Shown here: one piece after another, positions 11,601-24,566 of the stretch
How the letters are laid out: every line of letters starts with the position of its first letter
How positions within the stretch are numbered: position 1 is the first letter of the stretch
Assembly: GCA_907165065.1 (NCBI GenBank)
Contig: OU015528.1
Coordinates: forward strand, 32,324,515-32,388,514
Origin: Caprimulgus europaeus
Taxonomy: Eukaryota > Chordata > Aves > Caprimulgiformes > Caprimulgidae
DNA length: 64,000 bases
Direction of reading: 5' to 3'
Position numbers and translations under genes: made by a program
Notes under the pieces: model-generated
What the model was told of the DNA's origin: nothing
Seen by the model: only the letters and a program-made list of their open reading frames with translations
Database searches by the model: none

Positions 11601-11820
11601 TTTATTTAATGACCTCTTTAATAAAAATGATCTGAATAAAGAGATAATATTAAGATTTTTTTACTTCACCATGGTAGTAAAAATTCCACATTGGATTTAT
11701 TTTTTTCCCTCAAGTGCATGGGGTGCTTGCAGAGACTATAAATGTACTTTGCTCAAGCCATCCAGGTATAGAGATCCACTCTAATACCTTCTGACAGAGA
11801 AGCAGGACCTAAACTTAAAA
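8611..11820. other. Intergenic DNA downstream of DYRK2
   Basis: This is AT-rich sequence with only short, unrelated open frames and no recognised domain, tRNA or transposon. It could still include a minor extended DYRK2 3' UTR. T-rich runs occur near 8968 and 9961. Confidence 0.6.
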
Positions 11821-11823
11821 AAA

Positions 11824-11878
11824 TGTGTGTGTGTGTGTGTGTGTGTACAGTGTATGTATGTATGATGTGTATGTATGA
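11824..11878 (+). repeat. (TG)n followed by degenerate (TATG)n microsatellite
   Basis: Uninterrupted TG dinucleotides run from 11824 to 11846. TATG-type tetranucleotides follow from about 11851 to 11878. This is a simple repeat of no evident function. Confidence 0.95.
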
Positions 11879-11879
11879 T

Positions 11880-14599
11880 CTTTAAAAGGCAAAACCACAA
11901 ACTCTGCAGGCAGTCTTTGTAGCGCTTTACAAAGAAAAGAGATGTGACTTCACTTTTCCTTTACCTCTGAAGGTTCGGTGTGAGCCCAACATCTTGCCTT
12001 GTGCACACATCGAAGCCAGCCCTCACCCCTGGAGTCCCTGTTTCACTGGTGGCATGTGCAGAGCAAACCTCAGCTTTCCTCCTGGAGGCAGAGGGTGCTG
12101 GGCGGGCAGGAGGTGGGTGTCACTCCAAGGACGGGATATCCTTGGCACCTTTTCTGAAGTGGATGTTCACCAATGGGAGAGCTGTTTTGTAGCTCACCCT
12201 GCTTGGCAGCTGAGATTTCTCCTTTGGGGTTAAATCCTGAGTCCATGCACTTAGACTGGGTTAATAAACTTCAGCAGAGAAAGAAATCCCAAGGCAGAGC
12301 TTGTAAAGCCCACAGGTAGAATAAAAATGGATTTCTAAATATCCCAGGCACATCCAACTGTGACACTTACAAAATTTGGAAGACCTTTCCAAAGGTCTGT
12401 GCAGAGACAGCTTTGCCCCGGGCAGCCCTGGACTGGTGGCCCTGCCTGCCCTACATGCAGATGGCAGTGCCCCTGGCTCTCTTGTGAGGCTGGTGCTCCT
12501 CATGAGCTTCCAGCACTTCTGGCTTCCTGAGTGTACAAAGAACACTTCAAGGTGGGGGGGGGAACAAAAAACCCCCAGCATTAATAAGGAAAAACTAAAC
12601 ATTTGTGTATGAAGGGCACTGCATGGTAGAAATGGGATGCTGTGCTGCTATTTGCCTGGGTGTCAGCCCTGTGAGCTGTTCTGCCCAGCTGGACCTGCTC
12701 CTCCACAGACACCTCCCAGGCCTGCCAACACCCATCTGCCCACCATGCTGGGGTGGACTGGCAGGCCTCATTCTTGCTGAGCTAGCCTGTCACCGCTCAC
12801 CGCTCTGCCTGCAAATCGCTTGCCAAAGGCAGTGAACTGCTAGTCCGGTGCTTCAAAGATAAATTTGCTGCCATAGGATACCCAGCAAGGTGTCCCAGTG
12901 CACCAGTGGGAGCTGGACTGAGAGCTGTACACATGTGCAAGGGTGGCCCTGGCCCTGCTTTCCACAGAGTGCTCCTGTCCCTAACGGGTGCACGGCCCAG
13001 GGACACTTCTCTGGTCCTTTCTTGGGTGGCAGAACCGAAGGGGGATGCTCAGGTACTGCACTCTCATGCTGCGGGAAGAGGAAAGTGCTCCCCATCCCGG
13101 GGTTGGTGGAATCAGGTGCAGCAGCTTAGTGCTTGTCAGGGTGGGATGTGAAGAGTCTGTAACACGCTGTTCTGCTGGCACGAGGGAACATGTTTCCAAT
13201 CATACGCGCTTGCAGATGGCCTGTCTTAATTAGCTTTGACAAGTACCTAAGTTGCTGCAAGTTGCACCACAAATGGGATCCTGGCACTTTCAATTTTTGT
13301 CACTTTTAAATAAAGCTTTTTCCCTCCTCCTTGTACAGTACTTTCGTTTTTATTTCCATGTAAGGCTCTTGAGAAGAAATGAGATCTTTGCATAGCTGAG
13401 GAGCTATATTTTGATTGACTAGATGATTTATAATTAGGAGGTAGCTCCTGACAGTGCTCTTCATAAGTTGATTGAGAATTGCCTGCAGCAAATCAGTGCA
13501 GGCAGAGCTGCCGGAAAGGTGATGTATTCTCACAGCAGCTACCTTTCAACCCCAAATTTTCCCCTTCCCCTGGTACTTACTTAGACAAATTAACTTTATG
13601 GCCAATGACTCTACAGGAGTTACAGGGTTGCACTCCAAGGGCCTACAGTGAAGTACTTACCTGTGCAGTTACCTGTGATTTATTATGCAGGGCTAGCGGC
13701 ACTGGTAGGCTTTTCAGAGCCTGTGAATGAAATGTGCATGAAATAAAGCTGAAAGCAAGTGTGCCTCTGCCTGTGGAGGTTGTGAAGCAGAAACCTTTCC
13801 CCACCTGGTAGAAGCCACTTGGCCTGCTTGCCAAAAATGTGGCTCTGGAGTGGGCTCACTTGGGCAATAATAGAAACAGGAGAGAGGTGGCTGCTATGGG
13901 CCTTTGAGGGCATACAAATGGGGTTTTCCTCCTCTGACAAAACTGTGGCATAACAGGCACCTGGGATGTTCTGACCAGGAAGGAGCTGGGTACATAATTC
14001 ATCTGCAGCCCTAACAGAGGACCAAAATAGGATTCTTTGTTCCCACTTTCTTGGTTTGCCCTTGGTTGAGGTGGGTCTGGAAGTGCTGGACAGACAAAAT
14101 CCCCTTTTGGTCAAAGCTGAGGAAATCCTCATGAGCTGGCCTCTCTGTAGATAGGCAGGTCAGAGAGATGGGGACTGTGGTGGTTGCAAAGGAAGGGCAA
14201 TAAGCAGTAAACAAGGGATAACTTTTTTCCTCTCACTAGTTTAATCCAACTCTCTCTTGCATTGGACTTAGGTATCAGTAAACAACTACCTACCTTCATG
14301 GATCTCACCTTTTGGAGTTTGCATGTATCTATTTCTTTTCTCCCTTCCAGCTGCTACAGCCAGAACCTTTCTAGGAGCATAGAGCCTAAGAGACACCCAC
14401 TATTATAGCAGTCATAAAATCCCTTACATAAATTTACTATTTTTCTGCTACAAAAGTAGTTAGCTTACTAGCACCTACTGCTACTGCTGAAAGACTGTTA
14501 TAAACCAACGTTTCTGTATTAGTTAGAAATGTGCTTTTAGCTTAAAATATTGACTACTTTTTTCATGCTACTTGTTCTTGTGCCAGCATTGTCTTATAG
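11880..14599. other. Intergenic DNA with a GC-richer block
   Basis: From about 11980 to 13230 the sequence is visibly richer in G and C than its surroundings and carries many overlapping open frames, none with a recognisable domain or codon pattern. CpG dinucleotides are sparse, so it does not look like a CpG island. A G9 run lies at 12554-12562. From 13231 to 14599 nothing beyond ordinary AT-rich sequence is seen. Confidence 0.5.
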
Positions 14600-15080
14600 C
14601 TTGAATGATTCTTCAGCCCTGCTGGTATTTGGGCATGTATTTATAAAGTGTAATTGTATCCCCTTCACCCTTTCTTTTGCTAGGCTAACCCTATTAAGCT
14701 ATATTTGTCTCATCAGTAAAACTGACTCCCCATTCCCATCCTACTAGGTCTCTGCACCTGTTCTAGCTTGAGTTCAGCTTTGTTATAGCTGTGGATGGCA
14801 TTCTGGTTGCAGTCCTGCCAGGGATATGTACAGTAAAATACCTCTCCCTGCCCACCACTGTACTTCACTCAGTACATCACAGGATTTTTTTCCTCTGTGT
14901 CACGCCAGCAGCTCAGGGCCATTCCTCAGTCCTTTGGCTGCTCCCCTGCCTCTCCTCCCTTCTGCCATGTGCAGCTGATGAGATGCAAGTTATAGCAGAA
15001 TTTCTCTTGGCTGGGGATCTAACTGCCTGACTTTGTTCTAATAGATTTCCTTTGCCTTCTCATGAGAAATGCAACCCCAT
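14600..15080 (-). mobile_element. Ancient CR1-type LINE relic
   Basis: Read on the minus strand, this stretch resembles the C-terminal coding region of old amniote CR1/L3-like elements. On the plus strand the landmarks, in order, are a segment near 14640-14740 resembling the reverse complement of the ORF end, then CTCTGCACCTGTTCTAG near 14750 with a degraded 'cacacagtattcc'-like segment, and a TTATAGCAGAATT segment near 14990. The spacing of these blocks agrees with such elements as I remember them. Divergence is high with no intact reading frame, suggesting an insertion older than the other CR1 copies here. Family assignment is from memory; no repeat search was possible. Confidence 0.6.
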
Positions 15081-18000
15081 GATTCTCATGAGTATATGTA
15101 ATTTGAGAAGCTGGAGCTTTTAGGAAAGCATGGGAAATTATGTGACTGTAAGAAAAATAGTCATATTCAGCATTCATTTTTCAAGTATATGTTTCAGGTT
15201 GTGATGCAGTGGGCTCTAATCAACATTAATGTATCAAGGTGTTGGTGTTACACCAAAAAAATAGCAAAGATGTTTTGACTGTTATGCTGTGAGCTCTCAT
15301 AACTTCAACTGGTGTTTTTCTTCAAATCCTTGCCCCCAGAATTGTTATTATACAGTTACATTTTCTGACTTTTTACTGAACTATAAGTTTCTAGTCTCAG
15401 AGCTATATCTGGAAAGAAGCACATCGTAAACCCCAAATTTGGAGAACAATTCCTATGAACTTAAAAGGAACAGTTTAGAAAAAGAAAACATTTAAATTCT
15501 AGACTAATGAATTTTCAGGACATATAACAATATTGCTAAGGTTTTCTGAGTGTTCAGAGTTCTCAGTGTTACCAAAACTATGTGAGATATTATGATTTTA
15601 AGCAAAAACCTTGATCTTATACACACTTAATTGAGAGTTACTTCATGGAGAGACATCAAGCCAGATGTGGTGGTACTGTTGCTGGCCATCTTGCATCAAA
15701 ATGTCTTACACTGAGTGTTCAGGTACACTGTTCTTACTCTTAAAAAGGCACAAAGGAAGATTATAATAGTAAAGCAGCTATGGAAAATGCAGAATACTTA
15801 AAATTGCTGGGGTGAATTTATTCCCTATGAAGAACTAAGACTGAACTTTGTGGACATGCTTTTATGGGGCATAAGAAAATGAGATATGGTCTGGCCCCTG
15901 CTGTTGCAAGTTCCCACTTCTGTGTCACTCAAAGGGTTGCAGCTTGTGAGAGGGGCTGGATATGCCAACTTACGGGCTTCAGTAGGATTCACTAATGAGT
16001 TTAAGTCAAGGTTTGAAGGCATGTCTTCAAAGGTGGCATGTTTAGACTGTACTGACTCCTAGTGCTAGCTGTTTTGTGCGATGTGCATCCCAAATGTAGG
16101 GACTTATCTAAAAAAATCAAAACCCACACTGATGACTGGGGAGGCAACCTCAGTGTAAGTCTTCACTGCCCATCCTTTCTTTTCTGTTTAACAGTGAACT
16201 CCCTCCCATACAGAAGAATGGAGTTTTCTTGCAAAGAAAAGCTTCTGCTTGGGATAGGGAATACAGAGAATACAGTGAAAGTGTTATGGATGGCTGCTTT
16301 AAAACTGTAAAAAACATTTTTCAAGCACAGTTTGAATATTTATTTTGAAATATTGTCAAAAGCATGAATTTTTAAGTGTGTAGGTTTTGCTTTTGTTTTT
16401 CTTCCCATGCTTTACAATTTTTTCTTTCTCTCCTTTTTGGCACTCACTTATTTTGCCATAGGAACCTGGAGGGAGGGAGAAAACAGATTAAAAATGAAAG
16501 AAGCCAGAGGAAGTCAGTTTAAATGTAGAACTGAAAACTGCAAAAATTTTGCATAGAGCTTTAATTCCCATACTCACAGAAAATTAACTGAAAAAAAAAT
16601 CAGTTAAACAAAGGAAACAGGCCTACATTTGGATTTTCTGTACACAGAGGTTTTATCTGACTAAAACTGCCATCCTACGAAGATTTTATTGCCTGTTTAG
16701 CTTAATACACATAAACATTTATTATTGCCAGGGTGGATTAGAAGTCATGTTCAAAGGGCTTCTGCAAAGCTTGTAATTGCTCTAAGATCTAACAATAAGG
16801 ACCTTAAGTGCAGGAGAACCCACTTCTTATGGTGACTGGAAAATATGACAGTGTTACAGTCTGGCTTGGGATGAATGACTGAGGAGATGACAACCAAGGT
16901 CTATTGCTGGATAAGTAAATATTCACACCCAAGGACTTGCTTTGTTTTTCAAGGAGGGCTTAGGGAGCTTGCAGGCACGCTTGATTCCTGAAGATCATGT
17001 TTGAATTAAGTCAGTTTAGGAGAACACAGTTGTTTCTACTCGACAATCAGTATCGACAGATGCAACTATGTTCTAGTCTGAGGCTAGGACGGATTTTGGG
17101 TTTTGCATTATTTGCCCACCTAAATGCACAGAAGTAGCAGCATCTATTTTTGTCTTTATTGCTGCCTTTCATACCAAGGTTATTATGAAATAAAATTAAC
17201 CCAAATTTAACTTCCAAAATGGTTAAGGGAGCAGGCTTTTAAAATAACCTGCTTCAGGAGCTGGTGGGTTTGTGTCCATTTGGTGATGCAAAAAGCCAAG
17301 GCAGAGGAGGAACCTAGTTTGATTACTGGCAGCTGCTGTTCAGCTGATGTAATTTGGTAATAGCTAGTGACAGGCAGAAACTATAGAAGATACAAATGAT
17401 AATTCCTTGGGGAGCTCTAGACATAAATAATTCATCAAAATGAATTTTATAGTAGGGGTCAAAAGAAATTGAAGAAAGCCTGAGTGTTAACTCTGTGAGG
17501 GAGGAGCTGACAGACTGTTTTTGTACAAATTATGTGGGGGGCAAATACAGGCAAATTAAATGTAAATAAAGAATATGACAGTGTTCCTATTACCTGGAAC
17601 CAAAGTAAGAGGGACATGAGAAATTAAAAAAAAAAAAAAAAGAAAGGAAGGATAATTAAGAAAATGTCAGTAACTGAAAATGCTGCTGGTTAACAGTGTC
17701 AGTCTGAGCTGAGATGCACCACCAAGCTCTGCCCTGAGAGATACTCGGTGATGACAACAGCAGCGTGGATTGTCACAGGTCCGTACAGTCACACAATATA
17801 TATATTTTGTAGTCATACAGAAGAGTGTCTTCTTAGTAATCAGCTCAGTAACTTACCCATACTTAGGAGCTGAGTAATCTCCCCCAAATATTTAATGTGT
17901 CTTGAGTGAGGAAATGCGGTCTGTCTATGTGAGAAGGATAGAAGTGCAAAGGTGAGACAACATTGTAGCTCCCGCACGTGATATCTGCCAGGGCTAACCT

Positions 18001-21000
18001 GCAGGGCGGCTGAAGCCAGTCCCTGCTGACCCCGCCGTGGGCTAAGTCCCCTCACGTCATCTGGTGCCATTTGGGGGCTGCATCCCAATGTGAGGGGCTT
18101 TGGATTTCCCTCAGTGCTGCTTCTATCTCCAAAAATGCCCTCAGAGGCTGGTTTTGAAGGACAAGGAAAGCCGTCATGCCCCAGGCAACTCAGAGTTCAT
18201 CAAGGAAAATCAACAATGCTTCAGCTAAGAAAATTTAAGGTTTGTTTCTCTGGGATAGTGCTTAAAAACGTTTCTTGGTGAAGCTCTTTTTGAGCTTGCC
18301 TAGCACAAGGTGGTTATTTTTCCACACACTAGACTATAACTCTGCAGCTGTTTGTGTTTGGGTTTTATGTTTGCCTTAGTTTGTGAACTCTGACTAGTCA
18401 AATAACTTCATCCTGACTGAAGAGGGGTGTTTTTGTCATATTTGAAGAAATGTTGGCTTAGGAATAAGTGGTTATAAGTTTGTGAAGATGGCATGCTGCT
18501 TATGTGCAGTGCAAAATTTTCCACCCAGGCTCATATTTTCATAAATGACCTGTAATTTTGGGTATCCAAATTTAGTCTCCTGGAGGCTGACTTTCAGAGA
18601 TATTGCCTGCCCCCAACTCTGAGCATATATACTTTATGGTCCCCAGAATAACTGTTCCAGTCCGCCCTGCTTCATTGCCCAGAGCAGCCCTTGTTTTGTG
18701 CTATTCTGGATTTGCATTTTGTCATTGTCTGAGAACTGCTGGCTCTCCCATAGAAAATGTTTTCCCTAACTGTAAGTTTTGTGCTCCCTAAATCTGGGAA
18801 ACTTGCTTTTCCAGTGACTTTGGTATTGCCATAGATGCAAAGGTGTCCTTCCTACCCAGACTCAGAAAAAATCCAAAAGACTCTCTTTTCCTGTATAACC
18901 ACTTGCAGACTGCAACTATGATAAAAAAGGAGAGACACTTTAACTACTTCAATTATTTTAAAGCAGAAGGTTTTGGGAAAATGACCATCTCTTTTTAAAA
19001 AAATCCATGAGGCTGGCTGGTACCTCACTGTACGTGATTACATCTGAAAGAAAGTTCAATTTGGTGCTCCTATTTAGCTGAGTAACCCAGAGAAAATCTC
19101 ATTTGAACATCATGGGGTGAGGGGAATCAGAAAATAAAGCATTTAAAATGTTAAAATTGTTTTTGGGCTAACAGAGAGTTTGCTGCTTCCTCGTTGTGTT
19201 TTCCCCTTGCCTGTTTGCACCTTTTCACAGGGAGGTATTTCTTGCTTTCTGATCTGTTTAACAAGTTAAAATGCAATGTTCCGTCTTATGTGCAGAGGTT
19301 TTGCCGTGATTTAGGAAAAAAGGATGTGCATGTGTTAATGTACCAGTTTCCAAAAATAAATAGAAGGATACTCTGGTGAATTGTGCTGATCGCAGGATTA
19401 ATGCTCTTCCTTATTGCTGAATTTATGCTGGGTGCAGGTAGCATTAAAGGAGGCTGAAAAACCACAAGGGACTCTGCAGGTGGGTTTTGGTTGGGTTTTT
19501 TTGTTGTTGTTCTTTGTTGTATTTTTTTTTTTTACTTTAATACAAAAAAGCCTGCCTCACCTGTCAGTTATACTGCAATTGCCAGAGCCAGATGAGAAGG
19601 AATGACATGATAAATAAGTGCCCTGCGGCACGTGATAGGACCAGCCCATGGCTGGATGCTGACATCCATCCAGGCAGTTTCTACAGTGGGAACACCCAAG
19701 CAACCCTTTTTACTCCAGATGCTTCAAAATCATTCTTTCTAATCCACTTGTATGCTTGTAATAGAGGGCCCCACATTCATGGCAGTAGAGACAAGAAAAT
19801 AAGGAAGCAGGAAAAGCTGCTGCACCACTTTGGAGAAAGCAAGAGGAGGCTGAGCCCTGTGCAAGAGGTCCTGGCTGTCACCAAACAGGAGCACGTTTTC
19901 TTGACTGAGTGAGCAGCAGAGTGTGAGAAGCAGAGTGCTTACACAAGGCTGCTTGCTGGGAACATACCAGAGAACACTTCTCACGTTTTCTTGCGCAACA
20001 AACCCAGCATTGTTTGACAATTTTGCAGATGTACACGAGGATCAAGAATGGAAACTTTCAGCTCCTACACCACGGGGCTGCACAGTGTCAGCTTTTGCCC
20101 ATGTCCTGCGATGTTCGGTGGTGTCTGTTGCTGTCTGGTCCCATTAATTCGCTCTCCCTTTGAAGAGCAAGGGATGAGGTTAGAAATCACGGTGCAGCCC
20201 TGATGGGGCACAGGGTAGTGCCAGGACCCCACAGTGTATGGGGCAGGGGACAAGGGCCAACGTCACCCCAAGCTGCTCCCTTTGCTGTAAGACTGAGCAC
20301 AGTCTACACTGCTGTCCTGCTCCTCGGCTTGGCCAGCTAGCCCTTGGACTAGCAGGTGCCAAATCATTGCTTGTAGATGCCCCAAACCAAAACAAGCAGA
20401 AATAAGCCAGGAGCATGAGTCAGAGGAGGAAAAGGGGTTTCCTCTGCACGAGCTCTTGAGTGAGCAATGGCAGGTGGACTGATGCTCACACAGTTGGTTT
20501 GAGGCAGGTGTCCTCCAACCAGGACCCCCCACCACACACGCAGGGGGCCCTGGAGGACATGAGCTATGTCCAGCCCATGACAAAAACACTCAAATACTTG
20601 TAACGCAGGCACAGGATTCCCAGCAGAGATGGCAGCAGGTCCCACTGTCCTCACCAGAGCTACTGTAGCATTTCCAATGTAAAATGCCTTTGAAGTGAGA
20701 CACTTCGGTCCAGAGTCCCAGTACAAGAGCACCTATCAAACCTGACACTGCTGCTGAATAAATCCCTTGTGGTGCTCTGCTCTTGCTGCTGGGGTAGTTA
20801 AACAAAGGGATGCCACAAACCCTTCCCCCTTGTGGGGTTTAGACAAACCGTCCACTTGTTGATGATATCTGGACATTACTGGAGGGCAATTTTGCTCATC
20901 TAATTCTCCAGAGAGAGATACTTGTTCAATAAGTTGGTGCTAAAAAGGAGCGTTCGTTTTGATCTTTGTGAACTGTGACCACAACAGCAACTCTACAAAG

Positions 21001-21922
21001 TGTTAAGTGCTTCAATCATTTTTATGGATGTTGCTTTTCCCCATGCATTTGTCAAGTTTAGTTAGTATTAATTTTCATTACTTCCTCTAAAACAGAGAAT
21101 TAACCTGTAGCAAATTTTTGTATCTAGGCTTCACTCTAAGATAGGGGTGTCTGCTTGCTTAGATACAAATGCATTTCCAATGTGACACGCTGAAACAATA
21201 TAATGATGCAGTCACATGAATTGCTCTCCATAAAGCTCATCTAACCCTGTACTTTCTGTATTGATCCTGGGAGTGACAAATTCCATCTGAGGAAGGCAGC
21301 ACTTTTGGGATATTAAAGTGTAATTTATGGATTCATTTACTGGGGTTCCAGAATTTATTTCCTTAGAAGTTATGGAGCAAGTCTGATGCAAATCCCCTGG
21401 GATTTGGAACAATATTGTAAAATACCATCAATTCCTAGTTCCCTTTGTAATCATTTAATGAAGGCAGAATGTCCTTTGTTAAATGGACCCTTTCATCCTC
21501 TGGGTGAATTAGGTGCAATTATAATTTAACTTTCGTTTAGAATTGGAACTAAATTAAAATCATATAAATATCTGGATCTTCAGGATTGCTATTCCTAATT
21601 AATAAGGTAACCATTCTTGCTGGAATAGACTTTTTATGATGCATTAATAGCTCCCAATTCCTATTACATATTTATCTAAGGCAATACATTATATTTCAAA
21701 TGTTTAACAGAAGACTCCCATAAGGAAGTATCTAATAAAGTACTCTGTTAGATATTGAGTAGTTTTAACTGTATTGCAGATTCTCCCAGTGTCTCCTGCT
21801 GCTTCTGAAAGATGAGACAATAAAATCCACATTGCAATGTGGTGCAACGTTTTATTTGAAACTGGGTGAGGTTCTTGGAGTGCTGTTCAGAGTGCTAGCA
21901 CACTGGATAGGGTGACCTGAAA
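15081..21922. other. Intergenic DNA, no gene seen
   Basis: No exon, RNA gene or dated transposon could be supported. Visible items are an A16 run (17626-17641), a T-rich stretch (about 19490-19535) and a GC-richer block (about 19600-20830) with many overlapping open frames of no recognisable family. The stretch 21420-21700 is unusually rich in TAAT/ATTA cores and could be conserved non-coding sequence, though this is only an impression. Confidence 0.55.
17626..17641 (+). repeat. A16 homopolymer
   Basis: Sixteen consecutive A are followed by an AG-rich segment. An AATAAA lies about 60 nt upstream, but no recognisable retrocopy precedes it, so it is listed only as a simple repeat. Confidence 0.9.
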
Positions 21923-21956
21923 ACACACACATGCACACACATACACACACATGCAC
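21923..21956 (+). repeat. Interrupted (CA)n microsatellite
   Basis: CA dinucleotides are interrupted by TG and TA at about 10-bp spacing, giving three or four similar ten-base units. This is a simple repeat. Confidence 0.9.
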
Positions 21957-24566
21957 CCATCAAATAGCATAATTTCATTATTCTGCCGGACCCACCCAGG
22001 GCTATTTTAATATGTACTTCAAAGGCTTTTTCAAACCATTCGGCAAAGTAGTCAATGCCTAGGGTTTAGGATTCAGATTGTGTTTCAGGGTAATGCAAGC
22101 ATTACTCTAATGTCTTATACTGAAGCTTTAGTAAGTATTTACCTGTTAAACCAGAGTCCTCCACAGATACCATGCTCAGCATGTATTTATTTTCAATGTG
22201 GAAAGAAAGTACTCATGTGAAGCTATAACTATGCAACATCCAACTATTCTTACCTCCTTCTTCATGTCTGTATTACTGCCACCAGCTTTGGAGCCCACGG
22301 TGTTGACTGCCCCAGGGTGGCAGACTGCACGAGTGCTTGGATAGGCTCCACACGCTCCACTTGTCATGCTCCCAGCCCAAGCGTTTACGTTCAGCTTCCC
22401 TGAGTCCTGCCAGACCCAACTGGGTGACCTGATTGCAGGTCACCCCAAGTGACTTTGGCTTCTGCAATGTAAGTACATACAGCCTGCGTTAAAAAGAGAG
22501 GAAGATGTAGAACAAAAGCAGATGTAATAAAAACAATCGTTAGGACGTAACAGTAGGAGGTGAATACAATCCTCTCTTAGGAGAGGATAAGAAAAGGGAA
22601 AGCAAAATCATGGAAAGCGTTAACCACTTTTTAAGGATGTTTTGATGATAAGGCTGGTATAAAAAACCTCATATGGAATATAACTGTCTGCTGGCAAGCA
22701 GCAGTTTTGGACACCTTTCAATCATTCTGCTATCTAGCTGCTCATTACTGTCATATGTAAAATGTGGCACAATTATTCCACTGAATATTGTACAGATTAT
22801 GTAACTGCACTTTTGCAATTTGCCTTGATATTTTTGCATCAGAAGTGTTTTAAAATATTACATAATCAGTAACAGTAAAACAATAGCCCTCTCTGAATTA
22901 CTGAAATGTATAGAACTATAGATTTTCATGCCAGAAAATATCTGACAAAGTTGGTTTTCACCAACCTCAGGCCTTCTTATAGGTAGATAAACTGTTGACT
23001 GGTACAACAAGAATTCAATGTCAATAACAACAAATGCAAGAAAACCAAACTGTGATGACCTTTTGTTGCTGTGAATTTCTATTTTGTTCAGGGTATCTTT
23101 CTTCCAGAAGATATTAAATCGAAACAAGCTTTTAAGAATGACACAAAATGAAGTTAATTTTGTTAAGTGTTCTCACTGATCAAACCAATTTTGAATAAGT
23201 GAACTGCAAATCTGTTTCATGGGTTGATATAGTTTAATGAATATACTACTAGTGAATAATGATTTAGAGTTGGAGCAGAATATGAGATAGTGGCACAGAG
23301 CAACTTTTGTTTTCAAGACTCCTTAATTGCAGAAGAAAAATATTTCTCTAACCCTTTGAGCACTACAATCATTTTAGCAACTGAGCTAAATCTTTTGAGG
23401 GTGGTAAGTGCAGCAAAACAATGTTGTTGTTTGCTTTAACTGCTCAGATCAAGGTCTCAGTTAGCTTTCTGGCATAGATCTGCTGGAATAGGTTTCATCT
23501 TCTGGAGGCTGTTCACGCTGTGTTTTGTAATGAAAGCATTTAGTGACTAACTGTGTCAGTCCTGTATATAATTCCATTGTTGTAACACTTGCATTGCCGA
23601 TCCTTAACGCTGGAGGTGAGAGTTATTGGCCATCTCCATTTTGTCCCCTCCATTGGCCCCATTGGAGGGGACAAAAATGGGCAGTGGGCACAAAAAAATC
23701 CCTTCAATCAAAACCACATAGCATTTTGCAGTGCTTTCTACATGGATATTCTTTCATTACTATAAGTTGTCATATTCATGAACAGAGATTTGAGCCAATC
23801 ATACCTTTTTTTTTTCGTTAAAATGGCATCTTTAAAAATAAATCGTAACCCCCCTTTCAATCTCACTTACTGCTTATAACTCAACACAGGCTTTGTACTG
23901 AAGGTGCAGGATGTCTCTTTGCTGCTTGCCCTTTGCAAACAACAACAGAAGTCATGTTAAGATGTACATTGGCTTTTGCAAAGTCTTATTATTTTCCCTC
24001 TCATTTGGAGCATTCCCACCCCCCAACCTCCTTTATTGTGGAAAATGGCAAAAATCAGTGCCTGTTTCATATTCCCTTAGCTCTTCTCCAAACTAAATGC
24101 TTCACGATGATGATTTTTCAGAGGTGTTGGGTAACCACATTTTTGGCAGAATTTGTGCTGGGTCAAATTCCATGACAAGCAGGCACCTCAGGGTGGGCAT
24201 GGGTGGCGTACTCCTCGCGTGTGGAGTCTCATCTCAGCAGCCCAAACATGATAGCTGAAGTAATTTCCTTCTTTGGTGAACCTCTCCATCCTATCCCCCT
24301 TTTTAATCAGAAACAATTACTTACATGATGGATACAACATTGAAGGCACTGTCCCATTAGCATCCACACTCTTGTAATAGCATATTTTAAAAAATGGTAA
24401 TTCTTGATTCTTCCACTTAGTATAATTATTATTTGTTTTACTGCAATTGCATGGAGCTGATGATTTTTATTCAGCTATTCTCAGTGTACTCAGATCTTGT
24501 CTTGGAGATATTAAAGCAATACAAAACTGAACTTGGTTTGGAAAGAACAATACAAAAGAGAAATTA
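21957..24566. other. Intergenic DNA, no gene seen
   Basis: This is AT-rich sequence with no supported gene. The only notable structure is the inverted repeat at 23636-23680, listed separately. Confidence 0.55.
23636..23680. repeat. Near-perfect short inverted repeat (hairpin)
   Basis: The left arm (23636-23656) and right arm (23659-23680) are reverse complements apart from a one-base length difference in a T/A run and one mismatch near the centre. The two-base gap leaves essentially no loop as written, so a folded form would open several central pairs. The core GTCCCCTCCA is GC-rich within AT-rich surroundings. No transposon termini or target duplications were recognised beside it. Confidence 0.85.

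Noticed and set aside
13683..14132. 149-codon minus-strand open frame
   Set aside because: No domain or family is recognisable, it overlaps other random frames, and no splice or promoter context supports it.
16844..17584. Shared AATATGACAGTGTT at about 16844 and 17571
   Set aside because: A 14-base match is expected several times by chance and does not extend.
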